34,391 nt of DNA from Crenobacter luteus (GCF_004345725.1 NZ_SLXG01000025.1:1-34391), one strand, 5' to 3'; positions 1 through 7,709 are shown, numbered from the stretch's first letter. Notes: a model not told the origin generated them from the sequence alone. Translations and numbers: made by a program.

Positions 1-75
1 TTTCCAGAGCTTCTGGCTGACGACACTTCGCTTCATGCCGGCCAGATGGGGCTTCACACTGCCGGCATCAAGTAG
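1..75 (+). CDS. C-terminal end of an unidentified protein (partial)
   Basis: Frame 1 is open from the window edge to a TAG at 73-75 and would encode the last 24 residues of a protein ending ...MGLHTAGIK. A strong terminator follows 33 bases later, which fits the end of a plus-strand transcript. The fragment is too short to identify. Frame 2 is also open to 85 and one minus-strand frame is open throughout, so the coding frame is not certain. Confidence 0.3.
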   Translation, partial: FPELLADDTSLHAGQMGLHTAGIK

Positions 76-107
76 GTTTTGTTAGCGACTCTAAGGCTCC
101 GGCCTGG

Positions 108-145
108 AAAAGCCGCAGGACCGCGCGACGCTGCTGCGGCTTTTT
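108..145 (+). terminator. Rho-independent terminator
   Basis: Stem AAAAGCCGCAG (108-118) pairs with CTGCGGCTTTT (134-144) around a 15-base loop and runs into TTTTT at 141-145. The A-run on the left arm could also let it stop minus-strand transcription. Confidence 0.8.
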
Positions 146-218
146 ATCGCCACAATTGATTAGCAAAATCAACCATAGGTATATTTTTAATTTTTAAAAC
201 CAATGAAATCGCACGATA

Positions 219-232
219 CTGACTGTACACCC
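219..232 (+). promoter_or_regulatory. Possible MocR operator upstream of the 22-codon ORF
   Basis: TGACTGTAC here matches TGACTGTAC at 2060-2068, upstream of the DUF2917-like gene. In both places it lies 20-30 bases before a start codon with a CAGGAGA-type ribosome binding site. The shared word and spacing suggest co-regulation by the adjacent MocR-type protein. No binding data can be seen from sequence. Confidence 0.4.
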
Positions 233-247
233 CGACAGGAGAGCGCG

Positions 248-316
248 ATGAGCACCGAAGCACGCTGGCAGGACACCCTGTACGAAATTCTCGCCGGCTT
301 CGTCTGGCTGGACTGA
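248..316 (+). CDS. Small ORF, 22 aa, unknown function
   Basis: ATG at 248 is preceded by a good ribosome binding site (CAGGAGAG, 8 bases upstream) and a CTGTAC element shared with the DUF2917-like gene. The peptide starts MSTEARWQDT and ends GFVWLD before a TGA at 314. I do not recognise it. MocR regulators often sit beside very small genes (DUF1127, DUF2917), so a small regulated protein is plausible, but the peptide does not look like DUF1127. The signals at its start, not homology, are the reason to list it. It could also be the front of a longer gene broken by a frameshift, since another frame stays open from 313 to 489. Confidence 0.4.
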   Translation: MSTEARWQDTLYEILAGFVWLD

Positions 317-474
317 GCCCCGGCTCCAGCTTGGCCGAGCACGACCGCGCCGGCGCCCCCCCCAAACGGGAGCGCCCGGTACGGTTGCGGCAAAACGAAC
401 GGGCGGCTCACGGCTCGGCCAAGCTCAAGCACGCCCGAAGCGCGCGCAAAACCGGCGATGGCGAGCGCCGCTCT

Positions 475-1923
475 TTACCCCCCTTCTAGCCCCCCCAGCT
501 GCCGACGCGCCAGTTCGCCCAGTCGTCGCAGCGCCTTCTCGCGCCGCGCGGTCAGCGGATGACCGCACGACAGCCTCAGGCAGCGCGAGAAGCCGTCGCC
601 CGGCGAGAACAGCGGGCCCGGCGTGAAGCCGATGCCCTCTGCGAGCGCCGCGTCGAACAGCGCGCGGCTGTCGGCCCCCTCCGGCAACTCCAGCCACAAC
701 AGGAAGCCGCCCTGCGGCTCGGCCAACCGCGTGCCTTCGGGAAAAGCATCCTGCACCACCGCCAGCGTCTCGCGCACTTGGCGGCACAAGGTGCGGCGCA
801 GCTGGCGCATGTGGCGGTCGAAACCGCCGGCGGCGAGGAATTCGGCGGTCACCGCCTGCATCAAGGGCGGCGTGCAGTAGCTCAGCGAGAACTTCTGCAT
901 CTGCAGTTGCGCGTGATGGCGGCCGCCGGCGACCCAGCCGACGCGCAGCCCCGGCAGCGCCTGCTTGGTGAACGAGGTGCAGTACAGCACGTTGCCGCTG
1001 CGGTCGAAGGCCTTGGCCGGCACGGGCCGCTCGCGGCCGAAGTAGAAGTCTCCGTAGACGTCGTCCTCGATCAGCGGGATGTGGCGCTCCTCGAGCATGG
1101 ACACCAGCCGGCGCTTGTGCTCCTCGGGCATCAGCGCGCCCAGCGGGTTGCTGAAGTTGCCGACCACGATCACCGCCTTCACCTCGCCCGAGCGGGTCGC
1201 GACGTCGAGCGCGTCGAGCGACATGCCGGTGACCGGGTCGGTCGGGATCTCCAGTCCCTTCAGGCCGCGGCTTTCCAGCAGCTGCAGCACGCCGAAGTAG
1301 CACGGCGACTCGATCGCGACCACGTCGCCCGGCTGCGTCACCGCCTGCAGGCACAAGTTGAGCGCCTCGATGCAGCCGTTGGTGATCAGCACGTCGTCGG
1401 CCGACAGCGCGTGGCCCCAGTCTAGCGTGCGCCGCGCGATCTGGCGGCACAGCTCGGGCAGGCCGTCGCTGCGGCCGTAGTCGGCCAGCAGGCCGGACTG
1501 GCGGCGCATCACCTGCGCAAGGAGGCTGTTGAGCGAGCGCGCCGGAAAGAGCTCGGCCGCCGGCGTCGCGCAGGCGAAGCTGGTCTCGCCGGCGGAGGTG
1601 GCGACGTAGCGCAGGTAGCGCCACATCAGCGCGTCGGTGACCACCGGCTGCGGCTCGGGGCACGGGCAGGATACCGCCGGCGGCGCAGGCGAGCGCGCGC
1701 GCACGAAGAAGCCCGACTGCGGCCGCGCCTCGATCAGGCCGCGGTCCTCGAGCAGGCGGAACGACTCCTGCACCGTGGTCATGCTGACCTGGCGGCGCGC
1801 GCGCACCTCGCGCAGCGACGGCAGCCGCTCGCCGGCGCGGAAGGTGCCGGAGGCGATCATGCCGGCGATTTCGTCGGCGACTTTCTCGTAGAGCGGAAGG
1901 GTATCGGCTTTCATGATTCGCAT
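475..1923 (-). CDS. MocR-type (GntR-HTH plus aminotransferase-fold) transcriptional regulator
   Basis: 482 aa. Residues about 8-75 form a GntR-type winged helix (LPSLREV, then a TTVQESFRLLEDRGLIEARP-like recognition region). Residues about 100-475 form a fold-type I aminotransferase domain. The PLP-binding residues are present: Asn259-Pro260 in NFSNP, Asp288 in EDDVYGD, and the Schiff-base lysine Lys320 in SFTKQALPG. The protein therefore probably binds PLP or a PLP-amine adduct and uses it to control DNA binding, as known for MocR proteins such as GabR and PdxR. It is transcribed away from the DUF2917-like gene, with CTGTACC repeats in the gap. I cannot tell from sequence whether it senses an amino acid, polyamine or PLP itself, so I give no symbol. 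A second in-frame ATG lies at 1914. One uptake-like word (718-727) is in the gene as RLAEP. Confidence 0.9.
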   Translation of the reverse strand: MRIMKADTLPLYEKVADEIAGMIASGTFRAGERLPSLREVRARRQVSMTTVQESFRLLEDRGLIEARPQSGFFVRARSPAPPAVSCPCPEPQPVVTDALMWRYLRYVATSAGETSFACATPAAELFPARSLNSLLAQVMRRQSGLLADYGRSDGLPELCRQIARRTLDWGHALSADDVLITNGCIEALNLCLQAVTQPGDVVAIESPCYFGVLQLLESRGLKGLEIPTDPVTGMSLDALDVATRSGEVKAVIVVGNFSNPLGALMPEEHKRRLVSMLEERHIPLIEDDVYGDFYFGRERPVPAKAFDRSGNVLYCTSFTKQALPGLRVGWVAGGRHHAQLQMQKFSLSYCTPPLMQAVTAEFLAAGGFDRHMRQLRRTLCRQVRETLAVVQDAFPEGTRLAEPQGGFLLWLELPEGADSRALFDAALAEGIGFTPGPLFSPGDGFSRCLRLSCGHPLTARREKALRRLGELARRQLGGLEGG

Positions 1924-1973
1924 CTTGCCGCATGGGGCCGGTGGCGTTCAGGCACAATTCGGCACCCGCGCGA

Positions 1974-2070
1974 GCGGTACAGTGGCTATCTGTACCGTAG
2001 TTTAGCGGTTCAGATTGGCAAAAGCTGTATCTGTTACGCCAACAAACCGGTTTCTAAACTGACTGTACCG
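1974..2070. promoter_or_regulatory. Operator cluster between the MocR gene and the DUF2917-like gene
   Basis: GGTACAG (1976-1982) and CTGTACC (1990-1996) form a perfect 7-bp inverted repeat with a 7-base spacer. A further CTGTACC at 2063-2069 is a direct repeat of the second arm, and CTGTAT lies at 2025-2030. MocR regulators are known to bind paired short repeats in the divergent promoter region beside their own gene. The layout fits autoregulation plus control of the downstream plus-strand gene. Confidence 0.6.
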
Positions 2071-2095
2071 CTCACCTGTCGCCAGGAGACACGCC

Positions 2096-2353
2096 ATGCA
2101 TACCCAAGTCAGCCTGAACCCCGGGGAAGTCGTCCGCCTGCCCGCCGGCAGCCGCTGGGAATGCGTCGGCGGTTTCGGCTGGTTGACCCAGCACGGCCAG
2201 GACGTGAAGCTGCGCTGCGGCTTCGCGCTCGACGTCGGCGATCCGGCCGGCGCGGTGGTCGAGGCGCTCGGCGGCCCGCTGCAATTGCGGCTGGCCGAGA
2301 CGACAGCACCGGCGTTCGCGCGCCTCATCGGCGCGCTCGGCCGCCTCGCCTGA
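2096..2353 (+). CDS. DUF2917-like small protein
   Basis: 85 aa, unknown function. The start ATG follows CAGGAGA at 2083-2089 with good spacing. The sequence has the look of DUF2917: an N-terminal sulphur-free strand (VSLNPGEVVRLPAG), then WECVGGFGWLTQHGQDVKL, which suggests a small beta-rich, cupin-like fold. In many betaproteobacteria such genes lie beside MocR regulators. The gene is followed by its own terminator and preceded by CTGTACC operator-like sites, so it is probably a monocistronic target of the neighbouring regulator. The family assignment is from memory of its usual wording and context. Confidence 0.7.
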   Translation: MHTQVSLNPGEVVRLPAGSRWECVGGFGWLTQHGQDVKLRCGFALDVGDPAGAVVEALGGPLQLRLAETTAPAFARLIGALGRLA

Positions 2354-2441
2354 CCCCAGCCTCCCCTCCCCGGCCGCAGCGCCGGGACTCCGTCCCGCGG
2401 CGCGGCCCCGACACCACCACCCGGAACCGCGCCATGGACGA

Positions 2442-2477
2442 CGCCCCTGCCGGCAAGCCGGACAGGGGCGCTTTTTT
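2442..2477 (+). terminator. Rho-independent terminator after the DUF2917-like gene
   Basis: CGCCCCTG (2442-2449) pairs with CAGGGGCG (2463-2470). An inner CCGGC/GCCGG stem continues the helix, and the hairpin is followed by TTTTTT at 2472-2477. Confidence 0.9.
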
Positions 2478-2484
2478 GCCAGCA

Positions 2485-2507
2485 GGTTGGCCGAGCCTCG
2501 GCCAACC
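2485..2507. repeat. Inverted pair of the uptake-like word
   Basis: GGTTGGCCGAG (2485-2495) and CTCGGCCAACC (2497-2507) form a perfect palindrome around one base. It lies between convergent genes, directly after the terminator of the DUF2917-like gene and 11 bases from the stop of the dihydroorotate dehydrogenase gene. There is no T-run on the minus side, so its role as a terminator for that gene is uncertain. Confidence 0.8.
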
Positions 2508-2518
2508 TTGCCAACCGC

Positions 2519-3457
2519 TTACAGCGTCTTGAGCTTGCCGCGGAAGTCGGACAGCTTCTGGTAGCCCTTGGCGGCCATCAGGTCCTTCAGTTCCTGCGCG
2601 ATGCGGTCGAAGGCGCCGACGCCTTCCTCGTACAGGCAGGAGCCGACCTGCACCGCGGTCGCGCCGGCCAGGATGTGCATGAAGGCTTCGCGGCCGCTCT
2701 TGACGCCGCCGCAGCCGACCACCTGCTTGCCCGGCAGACGGCGCACGAACTCGCGCACGTTGGCCAGCGCGGTCGGCAGCACGTAGTCGCCGCCCAGGCC
2801 GCCCAGGCCGTCCTTGGGCTTGATCACCACCGATTCGGCGTCGACGTCGATCACCAGGCCGTTGCCGACCGAGTTGATGCAGGTGACGTACTTGAGCAGG
2901 TCGAACTTGTTGAACACCTCGGCCGCCTGATCGAAGTGCGACACGTCGAAGTACGGCGGCAGCTTGACGCCGAACGGGCGGTCGTAGAATTCGCAGATCT
3001 TTTCCAGCGCGTGCTGCGCGGCCGGCAGGTCGTAGCCGAGCTGCGGCTTGCCCGGCAGGTTCGGGCAGGACAGGTTCACTTCCAGGATGCACGGCAGCGC
3101 GCGCTCGTGGAAGGCCTTGATGATGGTCAGGTTGTCGGCCAGCGACATGCCCGAGATCGAGATGAACAGCGGCTTGTTGTTGGCGTAGTCGTACTTCTCG
3201 GCGTAGTCGAGGTAGTACTGGTAGCCGTAGTTCGGCAGGCCCATCGAGTTGATGCTGCCCAGCGGGGTCACGAAGTAGCGCGGCTCCGGGTTGCCCTCGC
3301 GCGGCTCGAGCGTGCAGCTCTTGGTGATCAGCGCGCCAGAATTGGAGGTGCGCATCGCCTCCAGGTCCTCGACGCTGCGGCACATCACGCCGGACGCGTT
3401 GTAAAGCGGGCTCGTCATTTCAAGCCCGAGCCAGGAGACGGAAAGATCGATGTCCAT
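2519..3457 (-). CDS. pyrD: Dihydroorotate dehydrogenase, class 1A (fumarate-type)
   Basis: 312 aa, the usual length for the cytosolic class 1A enzyme (about 311). It oxidises dihydroorotate to orotate in pyrimidine synthesis, using FMN and, in this class, fumarate. The active-site stretch NLSCPNLPGKPQLGYD holds the class 1 catalytic Cys, and KLPPYFD, NSVGNGL, VVIKPKDGLGGLGG and CGGVKSGREA match the Lactococcus PyrDA type. It lacks the N-terminal membrane helix of the class 2 quinone-linked enzyme usual in proteobacteria. I chose the ATG at 3457 (MDIDLSVSWLG) because class 1A proteins start there and CCGAGG lies just upstream. An in-frame ATG at 3499 would add 14 residues with no family support. 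No other pyr gene is nearby. Confidence 0.9.
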   Translation of the reverse strand: MDIDLSVSWLGLEMTSPLYNASGVMCRSVEDLEAMRTSNSGALITKSCTLEPREGNPEPRYFVTPLGSINSMGLPNYGYQYYLDYAEKYDYANNKPLFISISGMSLADNLTIIKAFHERALPCILEVNLSCPNLPGKPQLGYDLPAAQHALEKICEFYDRPFGVKLPPYFDVSHFDQAAEVFNKFDLLKYVTCINSVGNGLVIDVDAESVVIKPKDGLGGLGGDYVLPTALANVREFVRRLPGKQVVGCGGVKSGREAFMHILAGATAVQVGSCLYEEGVGAFDRIAQELKDLMAAKGYQKLSDFRGKLKTL

Positions 3458-3516
3458 GAAGGCCTCGGAAAAATGCGGTGAAGAAGTCGAACGCGCCATT
3501 TTAGCGCAGCCGCGCC

Positions 3517-3990
3517 TTACGCGCCGGTCTGGCTCTGCTGGTAGTTGGCGAGGCCGGTCAGCGCGATCAGCTTGAGCTGCTGTTCGAGCCAGTGCGCGTG
3601 GTCGTTCTCGGTTTCCTCGAGCAGTACCATCAGTTGGTCGCGCGTCACGTAGTCCTTCTCGGCCTCGCACAGCGCGATCACGTCCTTGAGCGCGCCGGCG
3701 ACGCGGTATTCGACCTCGAGGTCGAAGGCCAGCATCTCGGGCACGTCGGCGCCGACCTTGATCGGCACGCGGCGCGCGACGTCCGGTTTGCCGCCGAGGA
3801 ACAGGATGCGGCGGATCAGCGCGCGCGCGTGCTCGAGTTCGTCCTCGCGCTCGTGGTTGATGCGCTCGAACAGCTTCTTGAAGCCCCAGTCCTCGTACAT
3901 CTCGGCGTGGATGAAGTACTGGTCGGCGGCGGACAGCTCCTCGGCCAACAGCTCGTTGAGGGCGGCGATGATCTGCGGATGACCTTGCAT
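3517..3990 (-). CDS. bfr: Bacterioferritin-family iron storage protein
   Basis: 157 aa, the normal length of a bacterioferritin subunit. It would form a 24-subunit cage that oxidises and stores iron. Ferroxidase ligands are visible: Glu18, Glu51, His54, Glu94, Glu128 and His131 (the last two align with E. coli 127 and 130). The residue at the heme-ligand position, Met52 in E. coli Bfr, is Leu52 here (DELEHA), so heme binding by this chain alone is doubtful; Neisseria and Pseudomonas carry similar heme-poor paralogues beside a Met52 one. The gene stands alone, with a TATAAT box upstream on the minus strand. One uptake-like word (3940-3949) encodes LLAEE. Confidence 0.92.
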   Translation of the reverse strand: MQGHPQIIAALNELLAEELSAADQYFIHAEMYEDWGFKKLFERINHEREDELEHARALIRRILFLGGKPDVARRVPIKVGADVPEMLAFDLEVEYRVAGALKDVIALCEAEKDYVTRDQLMVLLEETENDHAHWLEQQLKLIALTGLANYQQSQTGA

Positions 3991-4045
3991 GGGTTTCCTT
4001 TATTGTTCGACGGGGCAAAACGGGCGCGGGCACGGCCCGGCCCCC

Positions 4046-4051
4046 ATTATA
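4046..4051 (-). promoter_or_regulatory. Perfect -10 box for the bacterioferritin gene
   Basis: The minus strand reads TATAAT at 4051-4046, about 55 bases upstream of the bfr start. No convincing -35 lies 16-18 bases further up, so activation may need a regulator. The gap also carries a divergent TACAAT (4083-4088) suited to dcd. Confidence 0.5.
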
Positions 4052-4121
4052 AGACGGCTGGCGTCCGCTTCGCCGCCGCGGGTACAATCCGGGATTGCGA
4101 TTTGCCCCCGAAAGTCAACGA

Positions 4122-4694
4122 ATGAGCATCAAGTCCGACAAGTGGATCCGCCGCATGGCCGAAGAGCAAGGCATGATCGAGCCGTTCGAGCCGAACCAGA
4201 TCAAGACCTCGGCCGACGGCGACAAGGTGATCTCCTTCGGCACCTCGAGCTACGGCTACGATATCCGCTGCGCCGACGAGTTCAAGGTATTCACCAACAT
4301 CAACAGCACCATCGTCGACCCGAAGAACTTCGACCCGAACTCCTTCGTCGAGGTGTCGGGCAAGGGCTACTGCATCATCCCGCCGAACTCGTTCGCGCTG
4401 GCGCGCACCGTCGAATATTTCCGCATTCCGCGCTCAGTGCTGACCGTGTGCCTGGGCAAGTCGACCTACGCGCGCTGCGGCATCATCGTCAACGTCACGC
4501 CGTTCGAGCCGGAATGGGAGGGCTACGTGACGCTCGAATTCTCGAACACCACGCCGCTGCCGGCCAAGATCTACGCCAACGAAGGCGTCGCGCAGGTGCT
4601 GTTCTTCGAATCCGACGAGGTATGCGACGTGTCGTACAAGGACCGCGCCGGCAAGTACATGGGCCAGAGCGGCGTGACGCTGCCGCGTCCCTGA
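4122..4694 (+). CDS. dcd: dCTP deaminase
   Basis: 190 aa. It converts dCTP to dUTP, the main route to dTMP precursors in many proteobacteria. The sequence starts [12 protein letters not shown] and carries the family core [37 protein letters not shown] and [12 protein letters not shown]; the last includes the catalytic Glu. Wording is nearly that of Neisseria Dcd, which supports the Neisseriales placement. The ATG at 4122 matches the conserved family start; an upstream in-frame TTG at 4095 would add nine residues without support. A TACAAT box at 4083-4088 and a terminator at 4718-4740 make it a single-gene unit. Confidence 0.97.
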   Translation: MSIKSDKWIRRMAEEQGMIEPFEPNQIKTSADGDKVISFGTSSYGYDIRCADEFKVFTNINSTIVDPKNFDPNSFVEVSGKGYCIIPPNSFALARTVEYFRIPRSVLTVCLGKSTYARCGIIVNVTPFEPEWEGYVTLEFSNTTPLPAKIYANEGVAQVLFFESDEVCDVSYKDRAGKYMGQSGVTLPRP

Positions 4695-4717
4695 GCCGCC
4701 CGCTCCCGCCCGCGACG

Positions 4718-4740
4718 AACCGCCCGCAAGGCGGTTTTTT
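4718..4740 (+). terminator. Rho-independent terminator after dcd
   Basis: AACCGCC (4718-4724), loop CGCAA, GGCGGTT (4730-4736), with a T-run to 4740. Confidence 0.92.
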
Positions 4741-4843
4741 CATGCCCCGCGGCGGGCCGCGATTTTGTCGGCGGGCGCCATGAAGCTGAACTAACATGAA
4801 CATGTGCCGCGAGGCATTCAGGGTTATCAGCTGTTTCTTTGGG

Positions 4844-4882
4844 GCGTTGCGGTTCCCCCTTGCCGCAGCGCTCCTTTTTTTT
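4844..4882 (+). terminator. Terminator-like hairpin in the dcd-gpx gap
   Basis: GCGTTGCGG (4844-4852) pairs with CCGCAGCGC (4863-4871) with one G-T pair, and a run of eight T follows at 4875-4882. It comes 100 bases after the dcd terminator and before the gpx promoter box, so no known gene explains it. It could end a short transcript starting after 4740. Confidence 0.65.
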
Positions 4883-4941
4883 CCGACGGCCGATCGGCCG
4901 GCCCTACAATGCCGGCATCGTCCACATTGCCGCGTACCGCC

Positions 4942-5433
4942 ATGCCCGAACGCCTCGCCGACCACCTTTCCCGCCTGTCCGCGCTCGACGGCCGCCCGCT
5001 CGACCCCGCGCACTTCGCCGGCCGCGTGGTGCTGGTGGTCAACACCGCCAGCCGCTGCGGCTTCACCCAGCAATACGCGGCGCTGGAGGCGCTCTACCGC
5101 CGCTACCGCGAGCGCGGGCTGACGGTGCTCGCTTGCCCGTGCAACCAGTTCGGGCAGCAGGAGCCGGGCGGCGCCGGCGAGATCGCCGCCTTCTGCGCAC
5201 GGAATTTCGGCATCAGCTTCCCCGTCAGCGAGAAGCTCGACGTCAACGGTCCGAACGCCCACCCGCTGTGGCGCTGGCTGAGCGCGAGCAAGGCGGGCCT
5301 GCTCGGTTCGCGGCGCATCAAGTGGAACTTCACCAAGTTCCTGGTCGACCGCGACGGCCGCGTCGTCGCCCGCTACGCGCCGCAGACGCCGCCGGAAAAA
5401 CTCGCCGCGCGGATCGAGAAACTGCTCGGCTGA
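4942..5433 (+). CDS. Glutathione peroxidase family protein (Cys type)
   Basis: 163 aa, standard for bacterial Gpx (BtuE/GpxA-like). It would reduce peroxides with thiols from glutathione or thioredoxin. Catalytic residues are visible: Cys39 in NTASRCGFT (a normal Cys codon, not selenocysteine), Gln69 in CNQFGQQEPG and Trp128 in IKWNFTKF. Spacing is as in the family. The ATG at 4942 (MPERLADHLS) puts the first strand at the usual place; longer upstream starts cross the terminator-like hairpin and are unlikely. A TACAAT box lies at 4905-4910. The gene is convergent with the ychJ-like gene, and both end at the palindromic hairpin 5488-5527. Confidence 0.93.
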   Translation: MPERLADHLSRLSALDGRPLDPAHFAGRVVLVVNTASRCGFTQQYAALEALYRRYRERGLTVLACPCNQFGQQEPGGAGEIAAFCARNFGISFPVSEKLDVNGPNAHPLWRWLSASKAGLLGSRRIKWNFTKFLVDRDGRVVARYAPQTPPEKLAARIEKLLG

Positions 5434-5487
5434 AGCCGGCGGGAGGGCGCGGCGGCGCCGCGCCTTAACCGTCGTCCCTGCCAGCGC

Positions 5488-5527
5488 AAACGGCTCGGCC
5501 AACCCTCGAGGGTTGGCCGAGCCGTTT
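5488..5527. terminator. Bidirectional terminator built from two uptake-like words
   Basis: This is a perfect 40-base palindrome. Each arm is AAACGGCTCGGCCAACCCTC (5488-5507) or its complement (5508-5527), and the two word copies are at 5494 and 5512. The stem ends in TTTT on the plus side and TTT on the minus side. It sits between the convergent gpx and ychJ-like genes. Confidence 0.88.
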
Positions 5528-5565
5528 TCTTGTGGCGATCGCGCTCGTCCCCGGAACGGCGGGAA

Positions 5566-5970
5566 TCAGCCGCCGGCGACGTCGCCGTCGCGATAGGTCC
5601 AGCGACCGGCGACGCGCGCGAAGCGGCTGGTCTCGCTCAGACGCTCGGCGCGACCGCCGACCTTGTAGCGGGCGATGAAAGCGACCGTGCCGACCTCGTC
5701 GCCCTCCCCTCCGGCTTCGGTCGAGACGATCTCCAGCCCGACCCATTTGACACGGCCGGCGTCGGCAGCCAGGTCGAGCGAGGCAGGACGGGTGTCCGGG
5801 TGCCAGCTCGCCAGCAGGTAGTCCTCGAGGCCGAGCGCGTAGGCGCTGTAGCGCGAGCGCATCAACGCCTCGGCGGTCGGCGCGGCGGCGCCGGCGTGGT
5901 AGACGCCGCAGCAGGCGTCGTAGCGGCGGCCGCTGCCGCACGGGCAGTCGGGAGCGGGACGCCTGCTCAC
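5566..5970 (-). CDS. YchJ family SEC-C motif protein
   Basis: 134 aa, function unknown. The N-terminus has the SEC-C zinc-binding motif CPCGSGRRYDACCG. The rest matches the YchJ/UPF0225 pattern: a LMRSRYSAYALG stretch, LLASWHPDTRP, WVGLEI and VAFIARYK, a NTF2-like fold in known structures. The start is GTG at 5970, because the SEC-C motif begins nine residues later and its GTGA overlaps the stop of the upstream lipoprotein gene, which suggests translational coupling. A normal ATG start is absent. Confidence 0.85.
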   Translation of the reverse strand: MSRRPAPDCPCGSGRRYDACCGVYHAGAAAPTAEALMRSRYSAYALGLEDYLLASWHPDTRPASLDLAADAGRVKWVGLEIVSTEAGGEGDEVGTVAFIARYKVGGRAERLSETSRFARVAGRWTYRDGDVAGG

Positions 5971-6416
5971 GACGCCCCCAGCGGCGGCAGGCCGAACACG
6001 CGCATCAGGTAGTTGGTGAAGGCCGGGTTGCGCGGCCGGTTCGGCATGCTCTGCCAGCCGCGCTGCCATTCGGCCAGCTTGGCGCGCATGCGCGCCTGCG
6101 CGGCCTGCGCCGACAGCTTGCCCGACTCGCGCGCGACGGTGACGGCACGGTAGGTGGCGAAGGTATCGTCGTCGACCGGGTTGCGGCCGACGCGCTTGAG
6201 GCGGAAGGCGTTCAGCGCGTCGGCGGCCTCGACCTTGTCGAGTTCGCCGTCGCGCACCTTGAGCGCGAGGCGGTTGGCCTCGTTGAGGATGGCGTCGACG
6301 TCCGCCTGCGGCGAGCTCGCCGACGCGGCAGGTTGGCCGAGCCCCGGCAACTGCACCACCGTGCAGGCCGACAGCGTGGCGGCGACGAGCGCCGCGAGGA
6401 GCGTGGTCTTGTTCAT
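5967..6416 (-). CDS. Putative lipoprotein, unknown function
   Basis: 149 aa. A short charged start (MNKT), a hydrophobic stretch and the lipobox LSAC (Cys18) mark a lipoprotein exported by Sec and lipidated at Cys18; the following Thr fits the outer membrane. The rest is helical and charged, with an Ala/Ser/Pro linker near residues 27-36. I do not recognise the family. The gene overlaps the YchJ-like gene by four bases. The uptake-like word at 6332-6341 is read as GLGQP, in the variable linker just after the lipobox. Confidence 0.75.
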   Translation of the reverse strand: MNKTTLLAALVAATLSACTVVQLPGLGQPAASASSPQADVDAILNEANRLALKVRDGELDKVEAADALNAFRLKRVGRNPVDDDTFATYRAVTVARESGKLSAQAAQARMRAKLAEWQRGWQSMPNRPRNPAFTNYLMRVFGLPPLGAS

Positions 6417-6420
6417 GCAA

Positions 6421-6444
6421 TAAAAATGCCCGGCGGCGCCGGGC
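6421..6444 (-). terminator. Rho-independent terminator of cysK
   Basis: On the minus strand GCCCGGC (6444-6438), loop, GCCGGGC (6434-6428), then TTTTTA from the A-run at 6421-6426. It lies between the cysK stop and the lipoprotein gene start. Confidence 0.88.
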
Positions 6445-6482
6445 GGGTCAAGCCGATTTGCTAAACGAATGTGAAGCGGCGC

Positions 6483-7415
<933 letters not shown>

Positions 7416-7457
7416 GACTTCGTTTTCCTTATGCCTGGCGGGAGTGCCGAAACAGCT

Positions 7458-7486
7458 ATCGTAAACGCGGCGACGCGCACGTCCAA
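7458..7486 (-). promoter_or_regulatory. Sigma-70 promoter of cysK
   Basis: On the minus strand TTGGAC (7486-7481), a 17-base spacer, then TACGAT (7463-7458). This predicts a start near 7451 and a leader of about 36 bases. Confidence 0.65.
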
Positions 7487-7566
7487 GCGCCCGCATGGTC
7501 CGCTTGGAATAAAATCGGCAAATATGCCACGTTCGCCAAAAGAAAATGAGAAAAGCGCTAGAAATG

Positions 7567-7595
7567 AAAAAAGCCGCTAAAAAGCGGCTTTTTCG
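7567..7595 (-). terminator. Terminator after tRNA-Pro
   Basis: GCCGC (7573-7577) pairs with GCGGC (7584-7588), extended by A/T pairs on both sides. On the minus strand it reads into TTTTTT and lies 9 bases past the tRNA 3' end. The plus strand also has a T-run. Confidence 0.85.
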
Positions 7596-7603
7596 TAATT
7601 TTT

Positions 7604-7680
7604 TGGTCGGAGTGAAAGGATTCGAACCTTCGACCCCCTGCACCCCATGCAGGTGCGCTACCAGACTGCGCCACACTCCG
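7604..7680 (-). tRNA. tRNA-Pro (anticodon GGG)
   Basis: 77 bases including an encoded CCA. The acceptor arms CGGAGTG/CACTCCG, D arm GCGC/GCGC, anticodon stem CCTGC/GCAGG around loop ATGGGGT (anticodon GGG), and T arm with TTCGAAT all pair. It closes the thrS-to-merR gene cluster. Confidence 0.97.
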
Positions 7681-7709
7681 ACTCAAGAAAGAAAATTATA
7701 CCGTGCGAT

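Noticed and set aside
144..432. Overlapping minus-strand frames of 73 and 81 codons
   Set aside because: No ribosome site or family likeness, and they cross the terminator and operator region; the small plus-strand ORF has better signals.
3458..4087. N-terminal extension of pyrD to 522 aa
   Set aside because: It overlaps bfr in another frame and has no family support; class 1A enzymes are about 311 aa.
7416..7676. N-terminal extension of cysK to 397 aa
   Set aside because: It would run through the cysK promoter and tRNA-Pro; the family start at 7415 has a ribosome site.
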